Positions 40,781-52,310 of a stretch of DNA of 64,000 nucleotides are shown in pieces. How positions within the stretch are numbered: position 1 is the first letter of the stretch; each line of letters begins with the position of its first letter. Under the pieces are notes generated by a model. That model made no database searches. It saw nothing but the letters and a program-made list of their open reading frames with translations, and was not told where the DNA came from. This stretch comes from Meghimatium bilineatum (taxonomy: Eukaryota; Mollusca; Gastropoda; Stylommatophora; Philomycidae), in NCBI GenBank assembly GCA_034231615.1, contig CM067312.1:4877001-4941000 (forward strand), written 5' to 3'. A program made the translations under genes and the position numbers.

Positions 40781-40934
40781 GGGAAAGTACAGAACAAAAC
40801 TTATGGACAATAGACATGAGACATAATCTTTAAACATAACTTTTGATTGGTCAACTCAGAATCATGCAGAGAGTGGAGTGTTCAAGAAATCTGTTCTGGA
40901 GATAATATGTCGCCTGCAGAGAGAAAATTAGAAA

Positions 40935-41052
40935 AAGTAATATAGACACATATAGCATATAAAAAGTAATATAGACATATATAGCATATCTAGTAAGAAA
41001 AGTAATATAGACATATATAGCATATAAAAAAGTAATATAGACATACATAGCA
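40935..41052. repeat. Tandem repeat, aaaagtaatatagacatata units
   Basis: Four imperfect units, about 28-44 bp apart, of aaagtaatatagacatatat with agcatat. Confidence 0.8.
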
Positions 41053-43080
41053 TATCCTATTCAGGACGAAATCATTAAAATCTGTAGTGAATGTTTAGGC
41101 AATATAACTATGTTTAGTAGGTTGCTATTATTCAAGAATTCCATAAATTGTATAAAGATTTTAAATATTCAAGATTACTTGTGTAACTAGAAGAGGCACA
41201 TTTTAGTTGTATTCCTAAAATACAACCAGATTTAAAAAATATGTCTACATGGGTTTCCATAGAATAATTTGTGGTTCATGTGAGTGCTTATAATATGTGC
41301 ACATTATTATTTCCTTTGTAGCAGTTCTGTGTTAGTTCCATGTCAGTTCTGTGTCAGTTCATGTGAGTACTTATAATATGTCTACATCATTGGTTTCTGT
41401 CAGTTCTGCTACACATTTGAAACATGTTAATTCTTGTTCAAGTACTGCTAAAAAATATTTAAAGTTGAAAATCTTCATAAACTCATCAGATTGAATTACG
41501 ACAAGATGAACTATCGTAAACTGTTCAAATACTAAATTGAAATTTGCATTAGGTAGGCCTAGGTCTACTATACACTTTTTAGTGCTGCTACAGGAAGCTA
41601 TTTCAGAATCAGATCAAGCAGGCCTACCATCCTCAACATTTAATTTTAATATTAGGTAGGCCTTTCACCGTAGCCATTTGCATGCGGTTGCGTCTGTGGG
41701 TCTTTGGCCCACTAGATAAACCACCCATGCAACAGAAAACCTTAGTAGATGACATGCCGTTATACTGAGGTTATCTTCTTATAGAAGTGCCATGGCACGT
41801 CATCTATACTCTTATGCTTCTCATGATTTTATTTTGTTGTTACAATGTGTTTGTGCTTTTTTATTTGTATTTATGTATACTGTGGTTGGGATGGAGCCAG
41901 AGATGTACTATGCAGCACTGGGGAGGAGGAAACTGACAGCACTGTTTTTTCCTATGGCTGATGCCCATTATAGAGGTACAGTGACTCAGGACATGACAAT
42001 CCTATTGACTTGAACATTTGGTTGCATACCTGAAGCAATAGAGAACTTCCGCATAACCAGTAGTCAATTGGTGGCGGGGAATGAGCACAGTGTACCCTAT
42101 CTTGGCTGCAGTGGCTTGGAGCAGTGCATAGGTTGAAACTTACCTTCCTGGTGGTGTGATAGTTATTCTCTGGCTCTAGCCCGGGGGTGAGCCAAAAATC
42201 CAGACTTCTCAGCAATAGGCCATTTTAATGGCATTGGTGCAAAGGGCATGAGCCCAGGAACTGCTGGATCAGCAACCAATCAACCGTAGCCATTAGATTC
42301 ACTATTTATTTATCCTGTAATATTACTTAGTTATAGTCTAGGCCTGGCCTATTATAATAATAACAGACATAATGGATACAAAAAATGTGTGAATCAAAAT
42401 GTAGACTAGAGTACTTAACCTACTCTAGTGTCACTAGTCTTTAGTCAACAAAACCGAGGCACCTAGCCTAAACAAAAAACATTATTCCCAAAATATAGGC
42501 TAGACGTCATATTTGTTATCGACTTGTGGTTGTGTAAATTCTACAAATTGTGGGCATCAAATTCCCAAAATCCATTCTCATGACAGAAACTACACAGTAC
42601 GCAATACTAGACTTTCACACAACTTCAAACATTAAATCAGTTTGTACAAATTCAATTTCACTGGACTATTTAAACACAACACTATTCACCAATATCTTGC
42701 TTTTATCAATCCTAATTTCCATGCCATATTTCCCACTTACGTTTTCGAACTTTGAGGTGATGTCCGATGGGACCTCAAGAAGACCAACAATGATTTATAG
42801 CGATAATCTTAAAAATCTTCATTGATTTTCAAAGAAAGTCAATGACCCTCTTTTACGACACCAAAGGGGGTGGGGTGGGGGTATAGAAGAAGATTTATCA
42901 CAAAAGGTACTAAAATACTTTCTATAATTGTGTTTGTCATCATCATCATGTGTCATTCACTTCATAATCTTGATAATCAATAATGACCGTAATCATGATG
43001 ATTCATCACTTAGCATAATCACTGGTCATTATGTGCCATGCATTCTAGCATAGACGATCATGGATCTTCAGAAATATTTG
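41053..43080. other. Intergenic, no gene recognised
   Basis: ORFs at 41792-42013 (73 codons) and 42550-42825 (91 codons) have no recognisable domain. A repeat related to 35046 and 39257 lies at about 42228-42284 (caaagggcatgagcccagga). If the human gene order continued, MTMR7 would be next, but no myotubularin motif was found. Confidence 0.4.
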
Positions 43081-43084
43081 TCTA

Positions 43085-43152
43085 ATGTGCCAACTAGTGC
43101 AAGTGTTAATGTGCCAACTAGTGCAAGTGTGAATGTGCCAACTAGAAGTGTT
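43085..43152. repeat. 24-bp tandem repeat
   Basis: Two and a half copies of aatgtgccaactagtgcaag with tgtt/tgtg. Confidence 0.85.
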
Positions 43153-43411
43153 AATGTTGACAATGATTTCCAATGCCATTAGGCAAAGCTGTTCAGAATA
43201 TTATTCAGGTTTACATCTTTATTCTTGACTTTCATCATCACCATCTCATGATGATAGTGTTAACCAGACCCTCTGTATGTATATACTATGTAAGTCATAA
43301 TACAGGATAGTTGTGTCTTTCAGACAAGTTCTCCTCCTGAGTTTGTAATATATCCTCGAGTCTCTTCAACATTTTTCTTAGTTCTAGTATAGTCTTCATT
43401 TACATTTAACT

Positions 43412-43660
43412 GACCATCTAATGTGAAGTATTGAAGTCTGTCCATCTAACATGAAGTAGTGAAGTCTGTCCATCTAACATGAAGTAGTGAAGTCTGTCCA
43501 TCTAATGTGAAGTAGTGAAGTCTGTCCATCTAATGTGAAATAGTGAAGTCTGTCCATCTAATGTGAAATAGTGAAGTCTGTCCATCTAACACGAAGTAGT
43601 GAAGTCTGTCCATCTAACACAAAGTAGTGAAGTCTGTCCATCTAATGTGAAGTAGTGACA
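43412..43660. repeat. 28-bp minisatellite
   Basis: About eight copies of a 28-bp unit, gaagtctgtccatctaa(c/t) followed by (a/g)(t/c)gaagtagt. Confidence 0.95.
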
Positions 43661-43689
43661 GACATCTTATGATAAATCTGCAGTTTTTA

Positions 43690-43810
43690 ATGTGATTCTC
43701 TGGGTTACACATCAAGTTTTATGTGATTCTCTGGGTTGCACATCAAGTTTTATGTGATTCTCTGGGTTACACATGAAGTTTTATGTGATTTTCTGGGGTA
43801 CATGTCAAGT
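43690..43810. repeat. 30-bp tandem repeat
   Basis: Four copies of tttatgtgattctctgggtt with acacatcaag. Confidence 0.9.
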
Positions 43811-43918
43811 TTTACAGCCAAAAAGAAATACAGATTTCATATTTCTAAAAAAACTGCCTAATCTCATTTCTCTGGGAAAATGTTTGTTTCTACTGCGAGA
43901 GTTACTTGTTGCCAAATG

Positions 43919-43976
43919 TGAGCCACTGTTTGTTGATCATGATTCTAGCCTGTTTGTTGATCATGATTCTAGCCTG
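43919..43976. repeat. 24-bp direct duplication
   Basis: tgtttgttgatcatgattct with agcc, two exact copies. Confidence 0.85.
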
Positions 43977-44567
43977 TATAGTTGTGTGTTTTTATAATAT
44001 TGTATAATAATTAGATAGTACACCCCTAAAAATGTAAGGACCGGTTGCTGGAAATGAACCAAAAATGAATAAATATTACACAAATTATATTCCATAACCA
44101 AGTAATGTAAAAATTGAATTTCCTGAACAACAAACATTCAAAACATGCTGCATAAGACACCAGCAGAGCTTGTGACTAGTGTTAAACTCAGCAAGAATGC
44201 TGAAAAAAAAAGTCTGCTGATATGATAAAATTTGGGTGTTTGATGAACATAAAACAAAACATGCTCATCTAAAACAAGCATTAGCATTTGAGAGATGATA
44301 GTGTTGGTCTAGAGCTGTACTCACAAAATTGTCTTTATAAACAGCATGACTGTTGCTTAACCATTTCACAACCATTGCACAACAATATGCCTCAATGATG
44401 AAAGCTGAGTTTTGTAGATAAAACAAGAGCTGTTATGTGGACACAGGAAGGTGTTACTGTCTGAAATGTGGCTCAGAGGCTTGAAGTATCTCATTCAGTT
44501 ATTGTCAGACTGCTGCAGCGCTTTGTCCAGACTGGGATCATCGCGGAATGGCAATGCACGGTCATCT

Positions 44568-44640
44568 CCGTGACCCGAGAGGAGGGCAAAAAATAGCACC
44601 ACTGTTTACCTTCCATGCATGTCATAAGAGGCGATATACA
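44568..44640 (+). mobile_element. SINE family B fragment inside the Tc1-like element
   Basis: gacccgagaggagggcaaaa, accactgtttaccttccatg and catgtcataagaggcgatat. It interrupts the transposase between the HTH and the catalytic domain, after the transposon lost function or causing the loss. Confidence 0.7.
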
Positions 44641-44782
44641 CCTCGAGATCATTACTTAATTCAGAGCCAAGCATTGCAACAGAGAAGTGCAAATGTTATC
44701 AGACATTTGTCCTTAGAGATGCTACCAACACTGTTGTCAGTGATCAGACTATTCAGGAATTGCTTTGACATTGTCAACCAAC

Positions 44783-44930
44783 ATGCTTGTTATTCTGCCA
44801 TTCCTCCACACTTGCAACCATCGTGCTTGTTATTCTGCCATTCCTCCACACTTGCAACCATCGTGCTTGTTATCCTGCCATTCCTCCACACTTGCAACCA
44901 TCGTGCTTGTTATCCGGCCATTCCTTGACT
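44783..44930. repeat. 40-bp tandem expansion within transposase remnant
   Basis: 3.4 copies of a 40-bp unit, tgcttgttattctgccattc then ctccacacttgcaaccatcg. Since 40 is not a multiple of 3, each unit shifts frame. Confidence 0.9.
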
Positions 44931-45222
44931 GTTGCCCACGGAGCAGCTTGCGAAGCATGTGTATTGGCGATGTGGACAGTTGGCTAACGTTATGTTCTTG
45001 GATGAGTCACAGTTTGTCTAGGAGCTTACCGATGGATGAATCAGAGTATGGAGGCATTGCGGTGAACGCTATAGTGAGGGTGTAATCCTGAAACATGGCT
45101 GATATAATGGGGGATCAATGATGATGTGGCGGGGCATTAGTTTACTCTACAGAACTCCCCGTCCCCCCATCATGTGATCGAGAATTTGAATGATGATCAC
45201 TACCATGATAAGATTTTACTGC

Positions 45223-45334
45223 TTCTTGCCATCCCAGCAGTTATTACCATCCCAACAGTTATTACCATCCCAACAGTTATTACCATCCCAGCAGTTATTA
45301 CCATCCCAGCAGTTATTACCATCCCAACACTACA
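45223..45334. repeat. 18-bp tandem expansion within transposase remnant
   Basis: Six copies of ttaccatcccarcagtta (r = a/g), in the transposase region before the HVVNDFLEQ block. Confidence 0.9.
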
Positions 45335-45870
45335 AGTTATTGGGCACAATGCAGTCCTATATAATCAAAGAACACATAGTTCTCATGTAGTAAATGATTT
45401 CCTGGAACAAGCTGGTGACAATAGAATGGATTGGTTTGCAGACAGTCCTGATATGAATCTCATAGAACATCTTTGGGATGAGCTTGGGCAACAGGTTCAG
45501 CAATATCAGCCATCTCCTGCAACTCTGCATGAACTACTTTGGTACTTCAGTATCAGTGATAGACAGCGCTCAAATGTTTCGCTCACAAACTCATTTCCAT
45601 ACGACAGTAGTGCCTTGAAGGCTCCATTATCTCAAATAATGGAGGACACACATGGTACTGAAAATGTTGACCATTGTTATTCTCATTTATTTTGATTGAG
45701 TTGTGTTGATTGCTGTGCAGTTATTTTATAAAATATTAATGCTAGCATCATGAAATATACAAGCAACATGTTGCTTGATAAGCTTGTCATGTTATTTTGA
45801 AGGCTGTTCTGTTTTCTTTTCTTTTGGCATAGTCAAAAAGTGGTCCTAAACATTTTTTGAACGGTATTTA

Positions 45871-46810
45871 ATCATATGAGATCATCATCATCTGATTTCT
45901 GGTCTTTGTCAATGGTTTTTTTTGGTTTTTTTAATCATTTGTTTTCAAATTTTTTGTTATTGTTACTATTATTATACTATGCTATCTTGTAACAATATTA
46001 ACTACTTGTGGTCATTACGGGATGCAGTGGTCCACATTCCAACTTTTAAATATTGTGCGTAATTTCATACAGCTTCCGTGACTCTGAGATTAAAAAGATG
46101 AAACTTCTGCTGCCATTGAATAAATCTGTACGCAATGCACTGAGCCACCCCCTTCCAATATCATCCAGGGAGGAGGAGACGGCGCTTTTGGTGCGTTGTG
46201 CGCAGATCGATGAATGAGGCGGTTTAGGTGTTTTTATCAAAAGTCTGTTTCATTAAATAATGTATAGTTTGTTCCATTAAAAATGTAGCCACTGCTTCCC
46301 GCAATGAACCCTTGTTGCTACTTTGTAATAATATTAACTTGTTGCTTTTTTTCAATATTGTTTTCATTTATTGAAGTTTGCAATGTAGCATCCATATTGT
46401 GGTAAATTTTGTTTGGTGGTTTTGTTATCAAGCATTACTGTTTTTTCTTAAGCATTCTTACACCATTTTATTGACAATTTAGGAACAATGGTTGTGTGTG
46501 TTCCTATTTGTATTTACCAGTTAAGTTTTGCAAATTAAGCATTAATATGGAATCCCTTGTTTTGATTATATTTTACTATTGAAAGAATGAAGTGTATGAT
46601 TCATATTGTTTTTGAAGTATTGATATGAGTTGTGTTTGTAGATTGTAGCAACTTTTTGTTGCTTTTCTGTTAGTTCATTGATATTGAGATCTCATCCTGT
46701 TTCAGAAAAGAATTATATATATGACCTAATATTCTAAACTGAAGTGTTTTGTTGCTATTCGTAAATAAATAGTTAGTCATTGGATCATTGTCACTGCACT
46801 CTGGACAAGT
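45871..46810. other. Intergenic, no gene recognised
   Basis: T-rich. A relatively GC-rich block at about 46060-46225 has a 64-codon minus-strand ORF (AVSSSLDDIGRGWLSALRTD) that could be an exon or an old repeat. I cannot identify it. Confidence 0.35.
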
Positions 46811-46814
46811 CCTT

Positions 46815-47000
46815 TCAGTGCCATTCAAATACCGTTAACCAAACATTCAAACAGCCAAACCAACAATGCCATTCAAATAACCAAACATTCAAACCTACAG
46901 TGCCATTCAAACAACATTCAAACCAAACCTATAGTGCCATTCAAACATTCAAACCAAACTTACAATGCCATTCAAGCAAGCAAACCTACAATGCCATTGA
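46815..47000. repeat. Degenerate tandem repeat, tgccattcaaacattcaaac units
   Basis: Six to seven imperfect units of 26-36 bp with tgccattcaaa, cattcaaacc and aaacctac. The ORF across it is an artefact. Confidence 0.75.
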
Positions 47001-47039
47001 AAAATGTGAAATCATTCTTCTTCATATTCTGCCAAGAAA

Positions 47040-47440
47040 TTGTAAACTTGCATCATCAGAGTAAAACTGTTCTTAGATTATCAAGGAATGCTGATTAAAC
47101 AATTTCCAGGAGAAAGTGGGATCATGTGAATGTACTATCTATAGTTCTAGTGATGCACTTCTAAGACAACATCCAGGTCTGCTGACTAGAGGAATAATGT
47201 TCAACTATGACAATGTCACACCACATATGGCTTGAATAACCCAAGACAGAGTTGCCCCAGATGTATTGGCAATTACTGGAAAATACAGCCCTGACCTACT
47301 CCATAGAGATTTCCACCAGTTTGGCCTACTCAAAACCTTAACTTTGTGGAAACAATTTCACAAATGCCATGAACATGAAGTAAAAATACAGACAAATGTT
47401 ACATTTGTGTCATTAAGTATTGGGGGAATTCAGAGCTTTT
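47040..47440 (+). pseudogene. Mariner-like transposase C-terminal remnant
   Basis: Across two frames the plus strand reads LLTRGIMFNYDNVTPHMA then YSPDLLHRDFHQFGLLKTL. The DNxxPH and YSPDLxxxDFHxFGxLK motifs, spaced about 34 residues, are the second and third catalytic Asp region of mariner transposases. Several stops are present. Confidence 0.75.
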
Positions 47441-47459
47441 TGGCTTTGGCCATTTGAGT

Positions 47460-47930
47460 TGCATTGGCCATGGTAAGCCAGAATCTATTTAATGTTTCTT
47501 TAATTATCTCTGCCCATCTAGTGCTTGGTCTTCCTGATTCCTTGTAGCCATATGTTCTGCTGATGTATGCACGAAGGGCTGGTTGTGCAGGTTACATTCT
47601 CATGACGTGACCAAACCATCTGGTTTGCTGCCTCTTAATGTAGTCTTGATTTGAGATAGTCTTTACTTCTTTCCTGATTTTCCTTTCTTTGGCGGCCTCT
47701 TCTTGTGACATTTATAGCTTTCCTCAAACATCTTATTTTGCAAACTGTGATTTTTTCGCTGGTGTCTTTATCAAGGGCCATGTAAGTCACAGCATTGACT
47801 TTTTGGCACCTTGTGTCAATCTCTCTGTTGAGTTTGCCATGCTCCATAAATATGCTTCCTAGGTATTTCAAGTTTGGAACATGCTTTAGTTTTGTACCAT
47901 TGACAGACACATGTAACTGGCCTGACGTTC
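47460..47930 (-). pseudogene. RTE-like LINE RT C-terminus and tail
   Basis: The minus strand reads NGTKLKHVPNLKYLGSIFME, GKLNREIDTRCQKVNAVTYM, then YIKRQQTRWFGHVMRM and ESGRPSTRWAEIIKET. This is the standard RTE-like order. It is broken by frameshifts. Confidence 0.8.
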
Positions 47931-48059
47931 TGCTTCAGGAAAGGAACAAAGTTAGTCTAAAATTATATAGTTTGCATGTTTGTATTATATTTAATTTCTT
48001 TGCAGCCATTTGTGACTTAATAAATAATTATTTACTTCCCCTCATAGTAACAAAGTAAT

Positions 48060-48740
48060 CAATCAATCAAGTGCCATGCGGAATGGCGTAGGCGATCATG
48101 TTTCTCCACAACTCACTGTCTCTTGTGTTGTCAATAAGCTCTGTTGGTGAACTTCTCCCGTGCCAATACTAGTCCATCTAGCAACTTCTCTCTGTGTAGT
48201 CCCATGTCTCTTCTCCCCTTGATCTTTCCAGTGGTTATTAAGTGTACAAGCTGTATTTTTCTCAGCACATGCCCTAGAAACCTTGAATGTCTGCCCCTAA
48301 AGTTTGATATATTTTTACGGCAGCATCAATGAGAACATCTGCATTAGCTTTCTTAGATGTCCATGGTATATTCATCATTCTTCTCAGAAACCACATCTCT
48401 GTAGCCTCCAGTTCGTTTTAAATTTTTTTGTTTACAGTCCATGCTTCACATCCATAAAAAAGAATTGGTTTGATATAATATCTCAACACTCGAATTTGGA
48501 TCTGCATTGATCTTCCATTGCATAAAATGGTTCTCATTTTTTTAAATACTGATTTGGCTATTTATCTCACTTGAGTATCTACCTTCTGATGTTAATAGTG
48601 TGCCAAGATATTTCACCTTTTCAACTTGTGTTAATTTTGTGTCATTACCGGTAATTATTCTTCCATTCACTTGAAACATGTCTATATCTGTAATTCTGTC
48701 TCCTGAATAAGACTGTCTTTTGCAGTTCACACAGTGGCCC
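48060..48740 (-). pseudogene. Second RTE-like LINE RT C-terminus
   Basis: The minus strand reads TKLTQVEKVKYLGTLLTSEG, SEINSQIS, then RVLRYYIKPILFYGCEAWTV and an LRRMMNIPWTSKK-like block. Different subfamily from 47460-47930, same orientation. Confidence 0.75.
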
Positions 48741-48900
48741 ATAGAGCTTTGATTCCAGTGTTGTTTCCTCTGGCCAATATGTCTGCCTCAGCGTTTCATG
48801 CTCAGAATAATCTTGAAGTATATGTTTGGTACTCTGTGCTGCCTGTTCACTTGTACACATGGCCATGTTGCCAATCTTGAACTTTGTGACTCATGACTCT
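48640..48900 (-). pseudogene. I-type LINE Cys-rich tail, second copy
   Basis: The minus strand reads EHETLRQTYWPEETTLESKL, YGPLCELQKTVLF. It is nearly the same as the tail of the 54-57 kb element (TTLESKIFGTLYELQKTV). Confidence 0.8.
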
Positions 48901-49000
48901 CAAGGGATGCTTGGCAGAGGGACTGGGGACCGACTCCCAACTGGGGCTCATGACTCCCAAGGGATGCTTGGCAGGGAGACTGGGGCTAATGACTCCCAGT
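48893..49000. repeat. Short direct repeats, gggatgcttggcaggg
   Basis: Two to three units containing catgactc(t/c)caagggatg and cttggcag(a/g)g(g/a)gactgggg at about 55-bp spacing. Confidence 0.7.
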
Positions 49001-49049
49001 TACACATATTGAAGAAAGGCATAACAGCCACAAAATCCCTATAATTTAC

Positions 49050-50380
49050 CCCCCCCCCAGGGTGCAAAGGGAACGCATTGCTCTAGGCGGACCCAGGGTT
49101 AGCAGATAACCAAGATCCCAAATGTACCTCCACGCGGTGCACCCTGGAAACAGAAATACAGCAGCTCGAGCTGATTCTGGCCAAATCATTTGGGGATCGT
49201 GTCCGAGAATGTGGAGGTAGCAGATGGAAAGAGATTTGACTGCACAAGAGACAGACAATATCTCCGACACCACCAGCATCACCACATATAGCGACACTGT
49301 CGACATACAGTGAAGCTAGTCAGTCCAGTCCGAACATTGGAGGGGCGGCCAATGTAAAATGCACGTGAAGGTAGATGCATGGCGAGAGACAAATATATTT
49401 CATACCGAGTACAATGAAACAATGAAAGGGCAGAACAGCGCTAGAGGGCAGCGCGAACTGCAAATAGAAAGTGAAAAGTCCCTAGGAAAGGGGAACTACA
49501 AGCTCCGTCAGCTCGAGACGAGCTTCTAGTTATCCGTGTTCCTTACAGGCAGCGACCCAGACCCATCCATTGGCGTTTGGTAAAGCAAGAAGACCTAACC
49601 CAACTCTTATGTCGAGCCTTCCTAAACCGGAAATATGCTCGCGAAGAGAAAGGGTTCTGTACCCGATGGGCTTAGGCAAGAAAGGGACAACGATGGTAGT
49701 CATGGCCCAACTCTACTGTCAAGGTTTCCTATAACGGAAGTACACTTGCAAAAAGAAAGGGTTTCGAACCCGATGGGCTCAGGCACAAAAGGGACAACGA
49801 TTTAGCCCTGGCCCAACTCTACTGTCAGGTTTTCCTAAACCGGAAATACACTTGAAGAGAGAAAGGGTTCAGTACATGATGGGCTCAGGCGCTATTGGGA
49901 CAAGGGCGATCAGCTCGAGAACGCCTTGCTCTCAAACGCGTGGTGTGAGACTCGAACTTGGACAAGGGGTACACGATGTCGGTGAACGACACCTCGGCTA
50001 AGAGGGCGAAAGAGCCAGGACCCAACTCCTCTGTTGAGTTCTTCCCCTTAAGGAACCAGGCTCACGGATGAGAAACGGTTCAGTACCCAATGGGCACAGG
50101 CACAGCACGTCCAATTACACGAGGCAAGTTCATAGACAGTGGAACACCTCGTGCGAGTCAGATGAGAGAAAAAATCGTCTGGGCGAAGAGTCGCCACTAC
50201 GCGTGCCTGGAGACAGATATAGAGGCTGTCACAGGCTAAGGGTGGCACACCCGAATTGTCAAGGCATGCCGAAATCGGATGTGCTAGGCCTACAAGGCGC
50301 ATAACGGTGGCACAACGTAATCACGCTCCCGGCGGAAATCGCACGGATATCGTGATGGTTACAATGGAGCGAACGCAAAA
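49050..50380. repeat. GC-richer composite repeat island
   Basis: The island differs in base composition from its AT-rich surroundings. It includes family D (49060-49260, shared with 13770-13950), three tandem ~107-bp units (49598-49910) with cccaactctactgtc, ttcctaaaccggaaatacac and gatgggctcaggc, and a fourth diverged unit at about 50020-50110. It ends with the family B/C junction 50260-50370 (gaaatcggatgtgctaggcc, cggcggaaatcgcacgg). I recognise no gene; it may be a large non-autonomous element. Confidence 0.6.
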
Positions 50381-50696
50381 CAAACAAACAAACCCCCCCT
50401 CCCTCCCCAATTAAGTAGACTTCTCCAAACATTGCATACTTCTAAGAGTCTTCTGAGTATGAAAGAAATCACCTCCATCATCACCACCACCACCACAAGT
50501 TTAAGTGCTATCTAGCTATAATAATTTCTAATGATGTAGCACTATTTGACAAATTGTGTCCAAATATCTTGTAACCTAGAATTCAGATCGGGCCGACTGA
50601 TAACTGATAGTTCTAGCTGATGCTGGCCCAAAAAATACTGGACTTCTACCGAAACTACAAAATACAATCATGCAGAGGCGTTAGAATTTAGATGTA

Positions 50697-50826
50697 TCCT
50701 CTCTGGAACTCTCTTGCAGCAGGACAACGGTCCTACTAAAAATCAAGCAGAATGTTGTCCAGAGAATGGAAATGCTGCATCGCCGTCTATTTGCGCCAAT
50801 GGTCCGACACGCCCTTCTTCGGCAAA
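50697..50826 (-). mobile_element. SINE family A copy, inverted
   Basis: tctcttgcagcaggacaacg, agaatgttgtccagagaatg, ccaatggtccgacacgccct, tcttcggc. Confidence 0.8.
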
Positions 50827-51654
50827 GGACGTTAGTTCAATATGGTTATATTAGATCTTTACAAATATACAGAAATTGTTTAGGTCGTGGTTTTAGTAGA
50901 CCAATCACAACATCGCTGTCTATGAACAATACCACACATAAAATAATAGCAGGGGAAGTAATAACTATTTCCAGCACACTTACGGGATATAACCCCTTCT
51001 GCTTACTTTACTACAATTATATATTTAGATTATGCAATTAATCTTTACATAAGGATTAACTATAATTTGATTTAAAATATTAAGAATGTGTTTATAACTA
51101 AAAATTTAAATAAAGAATAAGTGCTTATTTTAAAATAATAAGTTATATCTTGTTCTCGTATGTAAGCTGGAATGGAATGCACCTTGTACTTTATAAGTAT
51201 GGCATAAAAATAGTAAGTACTAATTTGTATCAACACAATTATACATTCTTTTGGGTCAAAGTACATATGCTAATGTACTTTATTCGTATAAATATTCAAT
51301 ATAAATATATGTTAGCAATATGCATACACAATTCTATCAATCATTTTTGTCGACGGTATCCGAAGAAAAAAAAATATTCGTATAAATCCTTACCATTTCT
51401 ATTTTGAGTCTTCTTTGGGGTTGTCCATCAATTAAGTCAATTTATGTTTGCGAATTTTGTACCCCTTCCTCCTTGTCAAAGATAATGTATAGAATTCAGG
51501 CAATCTCTCTGCGTAATTATGTCAAAGATAATGTCAAGAATTCACAGAATCCCCCTGTGTAATTATGTTAAATAAATTGTAAACATACCCTTCCCAATAA
51601 TATTTTGTATTTGCAGAACTACGAAATAAATTAGCCCCCCCCCCTCGCTTTTTC

Positions 51655-51890
51655 TTGTGAAAAGAGGAGAAATGCAGCAGCTCAACAGCGGAGAGCAGCT
51701 AGAAAATCTCGGTTAGACCACGAACTGTCTACAGTTGTCATTCCATGTCCGAACTGTCCAAGGACATTTACAGCTCGAATAGGGCTCATTAGCCATCTAC
51801 GAACTCATAATCAAGGACATAACTAATTGAATTTTCAAAAGTGGATGTAACAAATGGTCATCATCACTTGTGATGGACGAACAACATCAA
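51655..51890 (+). mobile_element. RTE-like LINE 3' end with intact C2H2 finger
   Basis: Reads RRNAAAQQRRAARKSRLDHE, TVVIPCPNCPRTFTARIG and LISHLRTHNQGHN, then TAA. The C-x2-C...H-x3-H finger is complete here, unlike the copy at 39655. The 3' tail attgaattttcaaaagtgga and tcatcacttgtgatggacga is shared with that copy. Confidence 0.85.
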
Positions 51891-52059
51891 TTACATAGTC
51901 GTAACGTTATCATGGTGTACACAACATAAAACTGACATTAAGCATTAGTAATTAGAAATAAAATAACACATAATAGATAGGACAGAATGCATTGGTTTGT
52001 ACAGAGATGGTCTAACATTACACATTTTGATAATTTACTTATAGAAATGCACAGCAAAA

Positions 52060-52310
52060 AATAATTGTCTATTGTCTTTCCCCAGGTGGTTTGTGAGCTA
52101 CTCTTGCCGTTAAGCGTAGGGGTGATTGGGGCTCGAACTTGTGTTCTAAAGCCAGATGTGTGGCCTCGACTGTGCTATGACCGTGTTTGTTCAGGATGTT
52201 CCTTATGTTATCTATCCATCTTTTCCGTGATCTTCCTCTGATTTTGTACCCTGATCTCATTTGGTTATGTGCTCGGGTAATGCTTGTTTGCAATATTTTC
52301 ATTAAAAAAA
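52060..52310 (-). pseudogene. LINE tail fragment (GRSRKRW type)
   Basis: 77-codon minus-strand ORF with KILQTSITRAHNQMRSGYKI, RGRSRKRWIDNIRNILNKHG and STVEATHLALEH. This is an RTE-like polyprotein terminus. Confidence 0.75.

Larger units (their letters stand above)
44025..45870 (+). mobile_element. Tc1-like DNA transposon, decayed
   Basis: The N-terminal HTH reads VTV, a stop, NVAQRLEVSHSVIVRLLQRF, QTGIIAEW (44452-44550). The C-terminal DDE region reads HVVNDFLEQAGDNRMDWFAD and SPDMNLIEHLWDELGQQV (45385-45500). Possible inverted termini are aaaaatgtaaggacc near 44030 and ggtcctaaacattttttgaa near 45842. The reading frame is broken many times, and a SINE and two tandem expansions interrupt it. 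Confidence 0.85.

Noticed and set aside
41792-42825. Small ORFs that might be exons of the next gene (MTMR7 in human order)
   Set aside because: No myotubularin motif or convincing splice-bounded conserved block was found.
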